From Eubacteriales Family XIII. Incertae Sedis bacterium (GTDB lineage Bacteria > Bacillota > Clostridia > Peptostreptococcales > Anaerovoracaceae): DNA of 7,547 nt. Position numbers and translations under genes: made by a program. Shown here in pieces: positions 6,015 to 7,547 of the stretch; position 1 is the first letter of the stretch, and each line of letters begins with the position of its first letter. The notes beneath the pieces are model-generated. The model was not told the origin of the DNA, did not search any database, and saw only the letters and a list, made by a program, of their open reading frames with translations. Location: assembly GCA_031263875.1 (NCBI GenBank), contig JAISEX010000162.1:1-7547 (forward strand). Reading direction: 5' to 3'.

Positions 6015-6261
6015 TAGTGCCCTGTAACCTCTGAAACTTTACTACTAGCCAGCCTGCTCCGTCATACTTCGTTGCCTTTTTGCCCCGAAGCTCTGCTTCG
6101 GCAGGCAAAACGGACAGCGAAGCGACCAAAGGGAGCGGAGGAGCGCCAACGGCGCGTTGTCGGAACCCGCTGATACCACAAGTATCAACGGAACCCTCCG
6201 CCTCGTCTGACGAAAAAATCCTTGGCGATTACTGACAAGTTTTAGAGGCTACAGGGCACTA
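6015..6261. mobile_element. 247-base MITE-like element with 25-base terminal inverted repeats
   Basis: The ends 6015-6039 and 6237-6261 are inverted repeats of each other with 23 of 25 bases matching; both begin TAGTGCCCTGTA when read inwards. Inside are several perfect hairpins: CCGAAGC/GCTTCGG at 6085-6101, flanked by TTTTGCC and GGCAAAA (6078-6110); GCGCC/GGCGC at 6143-6155; TGATAC/GTATCA at 6171-6187. No protein is encoded. It interrupts the composite repeat between blocks that are almost adjacent in the other copy, as expected of a non-autonomous mobile element. A TA target duplication is possible but cannot be proved from one copy. A structured RNA is the main alternative. Confidence 0.55.
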
Positions 6262-6311
6262 GCAGCCACGCGCAGCGGGGCCGGAGCGAAGCGGAGCCCC
6301 GGATAGCCCGG

Positions 6312-6330
6312 TGGGGCACGGAGTGCCCCA
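6312..6330. terminator. strong hairpin just beyond the MFS transporter stop codon
   Basis: TGGGGCAC (6312-6319) and GTGCCCCA (6323-6330) form an eight-base perfect stem with a 3-base loop, 14 bases past the leftward stop codon. It would suit 3' end formation for the transporter transcript, but no T run follows, and the same sequence is also the compact hairpin of the composite repeat. Confidence 0.4.
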
Positions 6331-6344
6331 TGCGCCGCCCATCT

Positions 6345-7535
6345 CTATCTCCACTGTACGCCCCTCCGCCTACGCAGGGTGGTGGTCAGCGCGAAAATCA
6401 GCCCGATGCCGATGGCGCACACGCCGATAAAGACATAGCGCCCGATCGTGCTGTCGCCCGAAATCCACTGCGATATGCCCGTGTAGACGATGGCGGAGAG
6501 GAAACCCGCCAGACCGTTGGTGATGCAGTTGAACAGGAGGGTCGCGAAGAACGAATTGCGCGGCGTCGTGTAGCGCGCTATCGCCACGATGCCCTGCGGG
6601 GAGCACGATGTCAGCGACATGCCGTTGATAAAGCAGCCGGTCAGGATCAGCGGTATGCTTTCGCCGCACGTCGCCACGATGAAGTAGCCCAGCGCCATCA
6701 GGAAGAACGCGATCACGATGAGATAATCGCCGAATTTATGCGACAGCTTGCCGAAGAAAAAGCCCATCGCCACGCCGCCGAGCAGGTTGACGGCGATGCC
6801 CGCGCCCGCGAGCGAGGAATAGTTTTCAAAACCCGACTGCTGCAGATGCAGGCTCAGGTTGTTTCCGAGCGCGGCGTAGGTCATCACGAACAGCAGGGAC
6901 GCGTAGAACGAAAAATAGTAGACGTCTCGCGGCATCTCCTTGAATTTTCCCGCCGAGCCGGCCTTGAACGCGCGCTCCTTCGGCAGCCCCAGCAGGCAGA
7001 TAAGGAATATCGGCCACGCGAGCAGCAGCATGATATAGCCGCCGTACCAGACGAGCGTCACGAGAAGCCCCGCGAAGAAGCTCTGGATAATGCCGCCGGT
7101 CGCCACGAACGAGCCCTGCAGCCCCGTTGCGAGTTTCTGGCTCTTGCCGTCGAAATCGTCGATCATAATGCTCGTGATATTCGGCACGATAAGACCCGTG
7201 CCGCTGCCGAGCAGAAGCCCGGCGACGACGATCTGCCAGAACTCGCCGTGCAGCAGGATCACAAAGAGCCCCGCGGAACCGTGGCACGCGAGCCCGATAA
7301 TGACCGCGAGTTTCTTCGTGAGTTTTCCGTAACGGATCAGAAAGGCGCCGAGCACGCCGGAGAGGACGGAGAGCAGGCAGGGCAGGGTGACCGCGGATTG
7401 TATCGACAGCGGCGAGAACTGCGGGAACGCGTCCGTGCTCATGCGCGCGATGCCCGGCGTCAGCGCCATCTGCGGTATGTGGACGAGGGCGACTATCATA
7501 ATGATAGTCATCAGCATTTTTTTCTTCGTATCCAA
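6345..7535 (-). CDS. major facilitator superfamily (MFS) transporter
   Basis: The 396 residues have the length and hydrophobic pattern of a twelve-helix MFS carrier of the inner membrane, moving a small solute by proton- or ion-coupled transport. The loop between helices 2 and 3 shows a degenerate signature, RYGKLTKKLAVIIG (68-81). The matching loop of the second half, FGKLSHKFGDYLIV (261-274), is closer to the classical G-x-L-x-D/H-R/K-x-G pattern. A basic tail (RRRRG) ends the protein. The start shown is TTG at 7535 with GAGGG 6 bases upstream, at the very window edge. The frame stays open to 7547, so the gene could begin further upstream. No ATG precedes Met7. The substrate is not evident; a link to the left-hand catabolic genes is conceivable but they are far apart and separated by repeats. 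Confidence 0.85.
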   Translation of the reverse strand: MDTKKKMLMTIIMIVALVHIPQMALTPGIARMSTDAFPQFSPLSIQSAVTLPCLLSVLSGVLGAFLIRYGKLTKKLAVIIGLACHGSAGLFVILLHGEFWQIVVAGLLLGSGTGLIVPNITSIMIDDFDGKSQKLATGLQGSFVATGGIIQSFFAGLLVTLVWYGGYIMLLLAWPIFLICLLGLPKERAFKAGSAGKFKEMPRDVYYFSFYASLLFVMTYAALGNNLSLHLQQSGFENYSSLAGAGIAVNLLGGVAMGFFFGKLSHKFGDYLIVIAFFLMALGYFIVATCGESIPLILTGCFINGMSLTSCSPQGIVAIARYTTPRNSFFATLLFNCITNGLAGFLSAIVYTGISQWISGDSTIGRYVFIGVCAIGIGLIFALTTTLRRRRGVQWR

Positions 7536-7547
7536 ATTCAGCCCTCG

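Larger units (their letters stand above)
5982..6335 (-). repeat. composite intergenic repeat, right copy (carries the inserted element)
   Basis: Read leftwards from 6335 it has the same three blocks as the left copy. The first is at 6321-6335, the second at 6295-6316, and the third at 5982-6013 (30 of 32 bases identical to 4174-4205). Here the first two blocks are only four bases apart and form a compact hairpin. The second and third are separated by a 247-base element absent from the left copy. The copies are in opposite orientation about 2 kb apart and enclose the membrane protein gene and its leader. Confidence 0.7.

Overview
The window looks like an accessory stretch of an anaerobic, moderately GC-rich member of the Bacillota. 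The evidence is strong Shine-Dalgarno sites, coding regions of roughly 50-58% GC in spot counts, and a MmgE/PrpD, zinc dehydrogenase and metallo-hydrolase gene set. The long hairpin-rich intergenic repeats remind me of repeats in Negativicutes genomes (Acidaminococcus/Phascolarctobacterium type), but that is memory only and taxonomy is low confidence.

Left part (1-3990). The first 25 bases are the start of a gene running leftwards off the window. It is separated from the next gene by a 160-base nested hairpin repeat (28-188). Three rightward genes follow, each with its own ribosome binding site: a MmgE/PrpD-family protein (333-1724), a zinc-dependent medium-chain dehydrogenase (1888-3012) and an AiiA-like metallo-beta-lactamase-fold lactonase (3211-3990). 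They are co-directional and spaced by 160-200 bases. Together they suggest handling of a small hydroxy-acid or lactone type metabolite: lactone opening, alcohol/ketone redox, and dehydratase or decarboxylase chemistry. The substrate cannot be read from the sequence.

Middle part (3991-6344). A leftward gene for a seven-helix membrane protein of the ferric-reductase-like fold (4394-5308) has clearly lower GC than its neighbours. Upstream it has an unusual leader: a good promoter, a perfect operator-like palindrome at the predicted transcription start, a short ORF with a run of twelve G, and a second perfect palindrome. The gene and leader lie between two copies of a composite repeat in opposite orientation (4037-4205 and 5982-6335). 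The right copy carries an extra 247-base element bounded by 25-base inverted repeats. The left copy lacks it at the equivalent place, so the pair looks like an empty and a filled site.

Right part (6345-7547). A leftward MFS transporter begins at a TTG at the window edge, or further upstream outside it. It could import or export the substrate of the left-hand catabolic genes, but it is not in their operon and no direct link is visible.

No tRNA, rRNA, CRISPR array, transposase or integrase was seen. The points most worth checking are the empty/filled repeat pair, the long hairpin at the left edge, and the G-tract leader of the membrane protein gene.
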